From Mucilaginibacter sp. cycad4 (GTDB lineage Bacteria; Bacteroidota; Bacteroidia; Sphingobacteriales; Sphingobacteriaceae), in assembly GCF_034263275.1 (NCBI RefSeq), contig NZ_CP139559.1, positions 1,240,001-1,304,000 of the forward strand: a DNA stretch of 64,000 nt. The letters are read 5' to 3'. The translations under genes were made by a program, and so were the position numbers. Every line of letters starts with the position of its first letter. Position 1 is the stretch's first letter. The notes under the pieces are model-generated. The model was not told the origin of the DNA. It saw nothing but the letters and a program-made list of their open reading frames with translations, and ran no database searches. Below are positions 51,562 to 60,726 of the stretch, in pieces.

Positions 51562-54135
51562 ATGACAAAAAAAATACTCGCTTTTTTATTCCTCGCAGGC
51601 TCGGCGGTGTATGCAAATGCCCAGGCCATTGCACCATCGGCCTGGCAAAAGTTTCCGGATAGCACCGTTGTAAGTGTCCACGCCTCATATGATGATGTAA
51701 CCGGAATTCACCGTTGGTTGTTTGGTGAAAACTATCGGAAAGACTGGGCGATGAAAGTTAAGCTGCCGGTAATCCGGTTATCGCAAATAAACGGTGGACT
51801 GACCCCTATAAAGCAAGGCGGCGGTATGGAATCAAAGTCGTTACGGCTGGAAGATAAAACCGGCCGCGAATGGGTATTGCGCAGCGTTGAAAAGGTACCT
51901 GATAAGTTGCTCCCGCCAAATTTGCAGGGCACTTTCGCAGTTGATTGGGTTGGCGATGAATTTAGCGGTCAGCATCCATACTCTGCCCTGATAGTGCCTC
52001 CGCTGGCTGAAGCTGCACACGTACCGCATGCCAACCCAATTATAGGTGTTGTGGCCGAAGACCCGGCTCTTGGGCAATACAGCAAATTATTTATAGGTAC
52101 GGTGTGTTTGATAGAGGAACGGGAGCCCATAGGCTCGTCAGATAATACCCTTAAAATGCAGGGACAACTGCTTAAAAGCTATGACAACAGGTTGGATGGG
52201 GAAGGGTTTTTACGCGCCCGTATGCTTGATCTTTTAATGGGCGATTGGGACAGGCACGAAGACCAATGGCGTTGGGCTGATACTAAAAATGGGAAGGGAA
52301 AAACCTATATGGCCGTACCGCGTGACCGTGACCAGGTATTTCACGTTACGCAAGGCGTGTTTCCAAGTATTGCAGCCTTGCCCTGGATAGATCCCTTACT
52401 GGAAGATTTTACAGCGGACATTCCGCGGGTGAAATACTCTCTTTTTAAAACGCGCTTTATGAAGGAGTATCCTGATGCGCAAATAAGCTATGAACGATGG
52501 ATGCAAATTGCCGATGAGTTTGTTAAAGCCGAAACTGATGCAGTGCTTGAAGAGAGTTTAAAACGCCTGCCCGCAGAAAGCTATAAATTGAGGCATGATG
52601 ACCTGATAGCAAAGCTTAAAAAACGCCGGGACAACATTCCGGCAGCAATGAGCGAGTATTATAAGTTCAGCAATAGGATAGTGGATGTCCGCACCACTGA
52701 TAAAAATGAGCTGATCACTATTTCAGATGCCCCGGATAAGGCTACAAGGATAACCATAGATAAGCTAAATAAGGAGGGAGAAACCAAAAACCGCTTTATG
52801 GATATGGTTTACAAGCCTGAAATTACAAAGGAGATCAGGCTGTATGTTTCGGCCGGCGATGATCAGGTTGTAATCAATAATGGTAGTTCGCCAATAAAAT
52901 TAAGAATTGTAGACAGTGTTGGTAATAAAACTGTTGATGTTAAACAGGCCAATCGTAAGGTGCAGTTTTACGGGCGCAAAGACAGTATAACTTTTACCGG
53001 CAATACAGGCAGGCTGAGCAAGCACTTATCTAACGATACATTAAATACGCAATTCCTGCCTACTAATTTATATAATGTATGGATGCCCCTGGCTACTGCC
53101 GGTTTAAATAAAGATGATGGATTTTTATTAGGACTGGGTTTTAAATATACGGGACATGATGGCTTCCGTAAACTGCCATATTCAACCTTGCAGCAGGTAA
53201 TGATAACCCATTCATTTGCCACCGATGCATTCAGGATCAAATATAATGGCGAATGGACAGATGCTTTTGGTAAAGCTGATTTTACTATGCAGGCCAATAT
53301 TCAATCGCCCGATAATACGGTAAACTTTTTTGGTTTGGGTAATGAAAGTGTACTGAACAAATTTGAAGGTTACCGGAGATTTTACCGTACCCGATATGAT
53401 ATTTACCAGTTTGACCCGGCTTTACGCTGGCATACCGGCAAAAACAGCGATATCAGTGTTGGCCCTTCGTTCCAGTTTTATCACCTTGATCTTGCTGACA
53501 ATGCCGGGCGTTTTATTAATCAAACATCACTCATTAACTCCTATGATAGTTTATCGGTAGGAAAAGATAAAGCTCATCTTGGCGCCTTGATAAATTATAC
53601 AACAAACCGGCGCGACAATAATATACTGCCTAAAAGCGGGTTTTATTTTACTGTTACAGCACAGGGATATACAGGCCTTAACAGTTATTCAAAATCATTT
53701 GTACAAATAAAGCCTGAGTTTACTTACTACCAAAAACTAACTCCGGAGGGTGCCATCGTATTATCTGACCGCGTTGGCGGTGGTGTAAGCTTTGGTAAGC
53801 CTGCTTTTTACCAGTCAATGTTTTTGGGCGGACAGGGCAACCTGTTGGGGTACTTGCAAAACCGTTTTGCAGGCAAGCATATGGTGTTCAATAATTTGCA
53901 GGCAAGGGTTAAACTTGCCGATATAGCCAGTTATATTTTGCCGGGCCAGTTAGGTTTGGTAGGCTTTTATGATGCAGGCCGTGTTTGGATAGATGATGAG
54001 CATTCAGATAAGTGGCATACCGGCACCGGCGGCGGGTTATATTTTGCGCCGGCAAGTTTAACGGTATTGCAGTTGCTGGCCGGTCATTCAAGCGAAGGCT
54101 GGTACCCTTATATATCGCTTAACTTCAGGTTGTAA
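51562..54135 (+). CDS. Omp85/BamA-type surface-antigen barrel protein with kinase-like N-terminal domain
   Basis: An 857-residue outer-membrane protein. A signal peptide (MTKKILAFLFLAGSAVYANAQ) comes first. Residues about 40-360 form a domain with LRLEDKTGREWVLRS (94-108), a MLDLLMGDWDRHEDQWRW block (221-238) and VPRDRDQVF (252-260). That order resembles the catalytic loop (GDxDRHxxNW) and metal site of HipA/CotH/Fam20-type atypical kinases. From about 510 on a beta-barrel follows with Omp85 end motifs (GGGVSFGKPAFYQSMFLGGQGNLLGYL near 740 and the C-terminal ISLNFRL). In Bacteroidota such proteins are often annotated as metallophosphatase-BamA fusions; here no metallophosphatase motifs are seen. 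A role in outer-membrane assembly or transport is assumed, not shown. Confidence 0.75.
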   Translation: MTKKILAFLFLAGSAVYANAQAIAPSAWQKFPDSTVVSVHASYDDVTGIHRWLFGENYRKDWAMKVKLPVIRLSQINGGLTPIKQGGGMESKSLRLEDKTGREWVLRSVEKVPDKLLPPNLQGTFAVDWVGDEFSGQHPYSALIVPPLAEAAHVPHANPIIGVVAEDPALGQYSKLFIGTVCLIEEREPIGSSDNTLKMQGQLLKSYDNRLDGEGFLRARMLDLLMGDWDRHEDQWRWADTKNGKGKTYMAVPRDRDQVFHVTQGVFPSIAALPWIDPLLEDFTADIPRVKYSLFKTRFMKEYPDAQISYERWMQIADEFVKAETDAVLEESLKRLPAESYKLRHDDLIAKLKKRRDNIPAAMSEYYKFSNRIVDVRTTDKNELITISDAPDKATRITIDKLNKEGETKNRFMDMVYKPEITKEIRLYVSAGDDQVVINNGSSPIKLRIVDSVGNKTVDVKQANRKVQFYGRKDSITFTGNTGRLSKHLSNDTLNTQFLPTNLYNVWMPLATAGLNKDDGFLLGLGFKYTGHDGFRKLPYSTLQQVMITHSFATDAFRIKYNGEWTDAFGKADFTMQANIQSPDNTVNFFGLGNESVLNKFEGYRRFYRTRYDIYQFDPALRWHTGKNSDISVGPSFQFYHLDLADNAGRFINQTSLINSYDSLSVGKDKAHLGALINYTTNRRDNNILPKSGFYFTVTAQGYTGLNSYSKSFVQIKPEFTYYQKLTPEGAIVLSDRVGGGVSFGKPAFYQSMFLGGQGNLLGYLQNRFAGKHMVFNNLQARVKLADIASYILPGQLGLVGFYDAGRVWIDDEHSDKWHTGTGGGLYFAPASLTVLQLLAGHSSEGWYPYISLNFRL

Positions 54136-54167
54136 TTAACCCTCGCGAAAATTGGTATAAAGTATGA

Positions 54168-54211
54168 AGAAAAGAGCCGGGGCCGGATCAGAAGGGCTTT
54201 GGCTCTTTTTT
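54168..54211 (+). terminator. Intrinsic terminator after the Omp85-like gene
   Basis: AAAAGAGCC (54170-54178) pairs with GGCTCTTTT (54201-54209), followed by more T. Inside, GGGGCC adds a GC-rich part. Confidence 0.8.
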
Positions 54212-54385
54212 GTTATTATTTGATTTTGAGTAGATTAGATGAGTGGTATGCCAAATAGTATGAATGTTAAAAGAATTAAGGAATATTTAACATTAAGTCA
54301 TAAAATTGGCCTGAAAAATATATTTCTTTATAATTCCTTATTCCTAAGTTGTTGATCTGAGAACCTTTTCTTAATGCCTCTGTAA

Positions 54386-54393
54386 TAGTTTTG
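54386..54393 (+). promoter_or_regulatory. Candidate -7 box for the susC-susD operon
   Basis: TAGTTTTG matches TAnnTTTG, 22 nt before the susC ATG (54415). It implies a short 5' UTR. No clear -33 TTTG at the expected spacing. Confidence 0.4.
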
Positions 54394-54414
54394 TTGCAAA
54401 CTAACTGTATTGCA

Positions 54415-57400
54415 ATGAAACAAAATTTACTTAAACTTTCACGATTGTTTATTCTTTTTGTGGTATGCATGCTTACTTATGGCAGCACATACGCGCAAAG
54501 TTTAACTATCAGAGGTATCGTATTAGACGAAACCAATCATCCTTTACCAGGCGTAAGTGTGCAGGTTAAAGGCACTACCATTGGCGCGGTAACTGGTACC
54601 GAAGGCCGCTTTACACTCGCTGCCGCTAAAGGCCAGGTGTTAACTTTTAAATTTATAGGTTATGTTCCCCAGGAAGTAACCATTAGCACTGAAACTAACA
54701 TCTCCGTTCAGTTAAAATCCGATTCCAAAGCATTATCGGAAGTTGTTGTAACGGCTTATGGTGTAAAAAAAGAAGTTAGAAGACTTGGTTACACCGTTCA
54801 GGAAGTTAAAGGCCCGGAATTGGTTAAAGCACGTGAACCCAACCCTATTAACTCATTAGCAGGTAAAGTTGCAGGTTTAACAGTAGGTACAAACGCCGAA
54901 TTATTAGGCCGCCCTGAAATTGTTTTACGTGGCAGCAAGGATTTACTTTTTGTGGTTGACGGCAGCCCGATCAACTCGGATACCTGGAATATCAGCCCTG
55001 ATGATATCGATACTTATACCGTATTAAAAGGCCCCAATGCTGCGGCATTGTATGGTTCAAGAGGTATAAATGGTGCAATTATCATCACCACTAAAAAAGG
55101 TACCAATGATAAAAAAGGCTGGGAAGTTAACATCAACAGCAGCACACTGTTTGAAGGCGGCTTAATTGCTGCGCCGGAAGCACAAACAGAATACGGTCGT
55201 GGTAACGCTTATCATTATGAGTACCAGGCAAAAGATAACAGCAACGTTTACGTACCTGCTGCCGATGCTTTATACGATAACGGTAACCGTTTAGGCGAAT
55301 ACGGTCCTCGTTTTGATGGCCAGCTGTTACGTCAGTACGATAGTCCTTACAACCCGGTTACTGGCGTACGCACACCTACACCATGGACAGCCCGCGGTAA
55401 AAATAACTTTGATAACTTCAGGCAAACTGGTCTTATTTCTACAAATAACTTAGCAGTTGCTGCCAGTGGCTCAAATTATAATACAAGGTTTTCCTATACC
55501 CACATGTATCAAAAGGGTATGTTTCCCAACACAAAGTTGAACTCTGATAACTTCAGCCTTAATGCCAGCTATAATATTACACCAAGGCTAACTATTGACG
55601 GAAGCATCAACTTCAATAAACAATATACTCCAAACATTCCTGATGTTAGCTATGGCCCTAACAGCTACATTTATATGTTTAAGGTTTACGGCTCGGCAGA
55701 TTATGATGTACGTGACCTTGAAGATATTTATAAAGGCCCGATGGGTGTTCAGGACCTTGTACAATACGCACAGGAATATGGCCGTTTGAATAACCCATGG
55801 TTCATGGCCAAAAAATGGCTGCGTGGTCATGACAAAACTGACATTTACGCTTATTTACGTTTAAATTATAAAATTACGTCAGACTTGAATTTGAGCTTAC
55901 GCTCACAGGTATCAACCTGGAACCAGCAAAGAACAGAACAGGTACCTTCATCAGCTAACTTAAATGCTTATACCTCATGGTATAAATTTGGCTGGTATGG
56001 TGACTATCGTGAAGACGACCGTAAGTTGTTTGAAAACAATACCGACTTACAATTAAACTATAACAAAACCTTTGGTAAATGGTCAGTAAGCGGTTTAGTA
56101 GGTGCTAACTCACGTTCATTTACTTATAATTCATTCTACGGCACTACACGTGCTTTGGCTTTACCTAACGTGTATGTGTTGTCAAACTCAGTACAGGCAC
56201 CGCTTTCATATACCTGGGACTCAAAAATGCAGGTTTATAGCGGTTACTACTCATTTGATATCGGTTTTGACAAATATTTTAATATTAATACAACGGGTCG
56301 CCTCGATAAATTGTCGACATTTCCAAGTAACAAGCCTCCTTTCTTTTATCCTTCAGCTTCAATCTCTTCAGCTATATCCGATTATGTGAAATTGCCAGAA
56401 GTGATCAGCTTCCTGAAAGTAAGGGCTTCGGTTGCCGATATTAAAAGCGGTTTAACACAATCAACAGTTGGTACTGCTTATAAACAAGTTACCGGTATCA
56501 CTACCAGTACGTTATTAAATTACGGTACTGAGTTATACAGCTCATATGATGGCCCAAGCTACACCAACCAGGATGCGGCATCATATTCAACTTTATATAA
56601 TAACCAGGCTTCGGTTACTTATTCAAATACCAAGGCTAACTCAAGTCTTAACCCATTCAACCGGGTATCTTATGAGGGTGGTGTGGACATCAAATTCCTT
56701 AACAATCGTTTAGGTTTGGATGTAACTTACTTTGATACTCAAAACGGTCCGCAGATCTATCAATTCCCGATTGCGCCTTCAACTACTTTCTCTACTTATA
56801 ACCAAAATGCGGTTACCACGAAAAGAGCTGGCTGGGAATTATCATTAACCGGTTCGCCTATCCGCAACAAAGACGGATTTTCATGGGATGTAAATATTAA
56901 CTACTCTACCTTTAAAGAAACATTATCAAAAATTGGTTATGGATCAAGCAACACCATAGCTTTGGGAAGCGGCAACCACAACTATGCAGTTGGCGATAGA
57001 GTTGATGAAGTATATGGTACTAAATATTTAAGAGATGGTAACGGCAATATTGTATATGATGCAAGCGGCGTGTTGCTGAAAGCATCGGGCTCAAACAGCC
57101 AATTATACGGATCATTAGGCCATTTAAACCCTGACTTTACATTTGGTATCAATAACAGGTTTTCATATAAAAATTTCACATTCAGTTTCCAGGTTGACGG
57201 CCGTATTGGTGGTGTTATTTACGATTATAACTTCTATGCAACCAGGCAGGGTGGTACCGACCTTTCAACCGTTCAGGGTGTGATTGGTGCAGCACGTTTG
57301 GCCGAGTGGAATTCAACCAAAGTTGGTACACAAGCGCCTACCCCTTCGTTGTTAGGTAACGAAAGCGGTGCCGGTGTTAAAATTGTTAGCGGTACACCTA

Positions 57401-57789
57401 AATTTCAAAATGGTGTTATCTCAAACTTAAGCGAGCTTACCTTCGCTCCAAACACAACACCTATTACGGTTCAAAGCTATTTGAATGGTAACGTTAAATC
57501 TATTGATGAGCAATACATGATCAGCAGGTCATTTGCCAAATTACGTGAGGTGACTATTGGTTATAATTTCCCTTCAAAGTTTTTAAAGGGTAGCTTGATT
57601 AAAGCAGCTTCGATATCATTAGTCGGCAGAAACCTGTTGTATTTCGCAGCACGTAAAGATTTCGATATCGATCAGTATGCTTCGGGTTATAACTCAACCG
57701 ATAACACAACGGGAGGTGCTGCGGCAAACGGTGCGCTGCAAAGCACAACAGCCCGCAGATACGGGTTTAACCTTAACGTAACATTCTAA
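54415..57789 (+). CDS. SusC/RagA-family TonB-linked outer-membrane protein
   Basis: An 1124-residue SusC-type receptor. Start at ATG 54415 with a signal peptide (MKQNLLKLSRLFILFVVCML, ending STYAQ). A CarboxypepD_reg-like domain follows (about 30-110: IRGIVLDETNHPLPGVSVQV), then the SusC signature ALSEVVVTAYGVKKEVRRLGYT. The plug has LAGKVAGLTVG, VLRGSKDLLFVVDG and YGSRGINGAIIITTKKG, and the barrel ends ARRYGFNLNVTF. It works with the SusD-like protein 28 nt downstream to import a large nutrient. The associated gene is a secreted phosphatase rather than a glycoside hydrolase, so the substrate is not an obvious glycan. The SusC signature is intact, so transport is expected. Confidence 0.93.
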   Translation: MKQNLLKLSRLFILFVVCMLTYGSTYAQSLTIRGIVLDETNHPLPGVSVQVKGTTIGAVTGTEGRFTLAAAKGQVLTFKFIGYVPQEVTISTETNISVQLKSDSKALSEVVVTAYGVKKEVRRLGYTVQEVKGPELVKAREPNPINSLAGKVAGLTVGTNAELLGRPEIVLRGSKDLLFVVDGSPINSDTWNISPDDIDTYTVLKGPNAAALYGSRGINGAIIITTKKGTNDKKGWEVNINSSTLFEGGLIAAPEAQTEYGRGNAYHYEYQAKDNSNVYVPAADALYDNGNRLGEYGPRFDGQLLRQYDSPYNPVTGVRTPTPWTARGKNNFDNFRQTGLISTNNLAVAASGSNYNTRFSYTHMYQKGMFPNTKLNSDNFSLNASYNITPRLTIDGSINFNKQYTPNIPDVSYGPNSYIYMFKVYGSADYDVRDLEDIYKGPMGVQDLVQYAQEYGRLNNPWFMAKKWLRGHDKTDIYAYLRLNYKITSDLNLSLRSQVSTWNQQRTEQVPSSANLNAYTSWYKFGWYGDYREDDRKLFENNTDLQLNYNKTFGKWSVSGLVGANSRSFTYNSFYGTTRALALPNVYVLSNSVQAPLSYTWDSKMQVYSGYYSFDIGFDKYFNINTTGRLDKLSTFPSNKPPFFYPSASISSAISDYVKLPEVISFLKVRASVADIKSGLTQSTVGTAYKQVTGITTSTLLNYGTELYSSYDGPSYTNQDAASYSTLYNNQASVTYSNTKANSSLNPFNRVSYEGGVDIKFLNNRLGLDVTYFDTQNGPQIYQFPIAPSTTFSTYNQNAVTTKRAGWELSLTGSPIRNKDGFSWDVNINYSTFKETLSKIGYGSSNTIALGSGNHNYAVGDRVDEVYGTKYLRDGNGNIVYDASGVLLKASGSNSQLYGSLGHLNPDFTFGINNRFSYKNFTFSFQVDGRIGGVIYDYNFYATRQGGTDLSTVQGVIGAARLAEWNSTKVGTQAPTPSLLGNESGAGVKIVSGTPKFQNGVISNLSELTFAPNTTPITVQSYLNGNVKSIDEQYMISRSFAKLREVTIGYNFPSKFLKGSLIKAASISLVGRNLLYFAARKDFDIDQYASGYNSTDNTTGGAAANGALQSTTARRYGFNLNVTF

Positions 57790-57817
57790 AAATATTTTAT
57801 AAAACATATTTATAAAG

Positions 57818-59386
57818 ATGAAAGCTTTAAAATTAATCACAGCGACGTTTGTTTTGGCGATGTCAATAACAGGTTGTCAAAAGGGGAACCTTAACTCAAA
57901 CCCGAATGCTATTAATGCAAACTCGGTGATCCCGGTTTCATTAATAGTGAACCACCTTACGGCTATATTGATCAGGTCGGAAGAGATGCCATTTGGCGAT
58001 GTAAACAAATCAAACCAGTTCCAGGTTTCTAACTATGCAAAATATTGGGGTACTAATGAAGATACCTGGTCATACAGCGCACATAGCTACGAAATATTGA
58101 AATATGCAATCCAACTGGAAGTACAGGCAAAAGCACAGTTAGGTAACACCACCAATAAGTATTATGCGATGTCAAAATTCTTCCGGGCATATTCAGCCAT
58201 CTGGCTGGCGCAAAGGGTAGGTGATATCCCAATGACCCAGGCAGGTGATATCAATTTTCTTACCCCGGCTTTTGATACTCAGCACGATGTTTACAAAAAC
58301 TCTTTGAAGCTGCTGGATGACGCCAATACTATCTTAGCTACTGCAGGTTCTCCGACTACAGTTTTTGATAGCGGAGATATTTTTGGATTAACCAACCTCC
58401 AGTGGCAAAAAGTGATCAATAGCTACAGGTTAAGGATATTGATAAGCTTAAGTAAAAGGGCCGATGATAATGCAGATTTGAACGTCAAGCAACAATTTGC
58501 TGCTATTGTTGGTAGTGCTGCTACGTATCCGATAATGACAGGTAACAGCGACAATCTTGTTTATAAATTCAATGCAACCAATTTATACCCGATTTTTGCA
58601 ACCGGCAGCAACTCATACAATAACTTCATGAACGTGGGTAAACCGGTATTGGATATCACCACTTCTACCAAAGACCCGCGTACCTATTTAATGGCTACAC
58701 CTGTTACTACTACCAATGTTGCTGATTTTTCGAACTATTTAGGTGCTGATCCGGGTACTTCACTGGCAACTTTGCAAAATGAGGCAGCAACAGGTAAATA
58801 TTCATTCTTTAATGCTCAACGTTATTTAGGTAATGCATCAGGTGCTACGGCTGAACCTTTCATTTTTATCGGTTACCCTGAAATGGCCTTCAACATAGCC
58901 GAAGGTATTAACCGTGGCTGGGCATCAACGCTTTCAGCAGCTGATGCCAAAGCCTGGTATGATAAAGGTATTGCCGCTTCTTTCAGCAACTTTGGTTTAA
59001 GTGTTACCTCAAACTCAACCGTTACCATATCTGATGTAGGAGGCAAAAGCCTTGGCACCGTAACTACAGATAATGCAACATTTTTAGCTAATGTAAGCTA
59101 TAACTTAGGTTCATCTACAGCTGCTCTTGCCCAAATTTTACAACAGAAATATGTTGCATTTTTCATGAACTCGGGCTGGGAAGCATACTTTAACCACCGC
59201 CGTACCAACTTACCTGCATTAAGTGAAGGGGGTACTGGCTTAGGCACAGCCGGTGGTAAATTGCCGCGCCGTTGGCTGTATCCTTTAGATGAGATCAACT
59301 CAAACAATGCTAATTATCAAAAAGCGATAGCCAGTCAGTTTGGTGGCACTGAAGATGTATTTAAAGATACCTGGTTAACCAAATAA
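57818..59386 (+). CDS. SusD/RagB-family lipoprotein (SusD-like_2)
   Basis: A 522-residue lipoprotein, lipobox AMSITGC (Cys20). The family pattern is clear: NLNSNPNAINANSVIPVSL after the signal (typical NxDPN-like region), YAKYWGTNEDTWSYS, YYAMSKFFRAYSAIWLAQRVGDIPMTQA (TPR-like helices with the GDIP motif) and a C-terminal QQKYVAFFMNSGWEAYFNHRRTNLP. It binds the ligand at the surface above the SusC barrel. A strong hairpin terminator follows (59420-59451), so the phosphatase gene next to it may be made at a lower level or from its own promoter. Confidence 0.9.
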   Translation: MKALKLITATFVLAMSITGCQKGNLNSNPNAINANSVIPVSLIVNHLTAILIRSEEMPFGDVNKSNQFQVSNYAKYWGTNEDTWSYSAHSYEILKYAIQLEVQAKAQLGNTTNKYYAMSKFFRAYSAIWLAQRVGDIPMTQAGDINFLTPAFDTQHDVYKNSLKLLDDANTILATAGSPTTVFDSGDIFGLTNLQWQKVINSYRLRILISLSKRADDNADLNVKQQFAAIVGSAATYPIMTGNSDNLVYKFNATNLYPIFATGSNSYNNFMNVGKPVLDITTSTKDPRTYLMATPVTTTNVADFSNYLGADPGTSLATLQNEAATGKYSFFNAQRYLGNASGATAEPFIFIGYPEMAFNIAEGINRGWASTLSAADAKAWYDKGIAASFSNFGLSVTSNSTVTISDVGGKSLGTVTTDNATFLANVSYNLGSSTAALAQILQQKYVAFFMNSGWEAYFNHRRTNLPALSEGGTGLGTAGGKLPRRWLYPLDEINSNNANYQKAIASQFGGTEDVFKDTWLTK

Positions 59387-59419
59387 TCTAATCTTACCAT
59401 AATACTTAAACTAAAATTT

Positions 59420-59451
59420 AACAGGGGCGCTTCAAGGTGCTCCTGTTTTAT
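59420..59451 (+). terminator. Intrinsic terminator between susD and the phosphatase gene
   Basis: AACAGGGGCGC (59420-59430) pairs with GTGCTCCTGTT (59437-59447) in eleven pairs (two of them G-U) with the loop TTCAAG, then TTTA. It probably ends or weakens the SusCD transcript. Confidence 0.7.
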
Positions 59452-59465
59452 AATTTAAAACGAAT

Positions 59466-60281
59466 ATGAAAAAAGTACAGTTATTATTTGTTGCTGTTTG
59501 CCTTGCCGGCAGCGTTAATGCCCAGATTGCCGATAGCGCCAAACGCAAAGTGGAATTACAGGGCGCTGTAAACTTCAGGGACCTGGGTGGGTATGCCACT
59601 AAAGACGGCCATCATGTAAAATGGGGCAAGGTTTACCGCAGCGCTGATATGAGTAAGCTTACAGACCAGGACATGGCTGTACTGGCTGAACGCAAGATTA
59701 CATATGATGTGGATTTACGTGGCACAGAGGAATCAAAAAAGGCGCCTGATCGCTTAAATCCAAATACCGATTATATTTTATGCCCTGCCGGAAGTGATAA
59801 TGTAGGCAACATGATGCAAAGCTTTAAAGGCAAAACGCGCGGTGATTCAGTTATGGAAGCGTATTACAGTAATACCACTTATCTTGCCGACCGTTATAAG
59901 CCATTTTTCGGTAAACTGCTCACTATGCCCGAAGATAAAAGCCTCGTATTTCATTGCACTGCAGGTAAAGACCGCACAGGTATCGGTGCTGCTTTATTGC
60001 TGTACAGTTTAGGTGTGCCTTATGAAACTATCATGAAGGATTACGAGGCATCAAACTATTATCGTGCTGCCGAAAATGAAAAAATGGCCAAACAAATGGT
60101 TCAGTACATGCAGATTAACGAAGGCGTTGCCAAAGATGTGGTTGCTGTTAAAAAGGAATACCTCGACGCCACTTTTGCCGCCATCAAAAAACAATATGGA
60201 TCTGTTGATAACTACCTTAAAACCCAGGTAGGTTTAACTGATAAAGATATCAGGGAGCTTAAAGCCAGGTTTTTAGATTGA
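59466..60281 (+). CDS. Secreted tyrosine-protein phosphatase (Y_phosphatase3 family)
   Basis: A 271-residue protein with signal peptide (MKKVQLLFVAVCLAGSVNAQ). NFRDLGGYATKDG (36-48) and VYRSADMSKLT are family signatures. The catalytic P-loop is HCTAGKDRTG (Cys164, Arg170), and DLRGTEE carries a conserved Asp. The family hydrolyses phosphotyrosine or phospho-lipids and phosphoinositides, and other members are virulence factors. Being exported, it more likely cleaves external phosphoesters, fitting the neighbouring SusCD pair as an uptake system. It does not have the longer loops of the PTP-like phytases, so phytate is possible but not indicated. A terminator follows at 60309-60347. Confidence 0.85.
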   Translation: MKKVQLLFVAVCLAGSVNAQIADSAKRKVELQGAVNFRDLGGYATKDGHHVKWGKVYRSADMSKLTDQDMAVLAERKITYDVDLRGTEESKKAPDRLNPNTDYILCPAGSDNVGNMMQSFKGKTRGDSVMEAYYSNTTYLADRYKPFFGKLLTMPEDKSLVFHCTAGKDRTGIGAALLLYSLGVPYETIMKDYEASNYYRAAENEKMAKQMVQYMQINEGVAKDVVAVKKEYLDATFAAIKKQYGSVDNYLKTQVGLTDKDIRELKARFLD

Positions 60282-60308
60282 GCTAAAAAGGAAATTCTTT
60301 TTTTTACG

Positions 60309-60347
60309 AAGCCGGGGCGAGCAAGATTTGCTGATCCCGGCTTTTTT
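60309..60347 (+). terminator. Intrinsic terminator after the phosphatase gene
   Basis: AAGCCGGG (60309-60316) pairs with CCCGGCTT (60336-60342 region), then TTTTT. A clean stem with a 19-nt loop. Confidence 0.8.
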
Positions 60348-60726
60348 AATTCACCATCAATTGAAGATTAACAGGTAAAAAACGGACTTATAAATTCACT
60401 TGGGCAGCATAATATCGTAATGGAACCCAATGATAATCGATGTTAATCATTGATTAATTTTATTTATTTTAATTTCTTTATAATTAATTATCGTGTTATT
60501 TTTTGATGTGATATTTTATTTTGAAATAAAATTTCTAAAAAATTAATATTTGAATCTGTTTAAACCGAACAATTTGAACAATTACGCCGTATAAAACCTA
60601 ACCTGATTTTTGTTACGGCGGTAGCAAAACTATTTTATTACCCTGGATATAAATGGTTTTGCAAATAGAAGCTTTAACAACCTCATCATTTTGTGGATTT
60701 GATTTGTAAGGCTTTGTGGAAGGTTC
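60348..60726 (+). other. Intergenic region upstream of the Ig-repeat gene
   Basis: Very AT-rich. It contains a perfect AT palindrome, ATTTTATTT then TG then AAATAAAAT (60513-60532), and a looser ACGCCG/CGGCGGT pair around 60586-60623. These could be regulatory, but no promoter box is exact. Confidence 0.35.
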
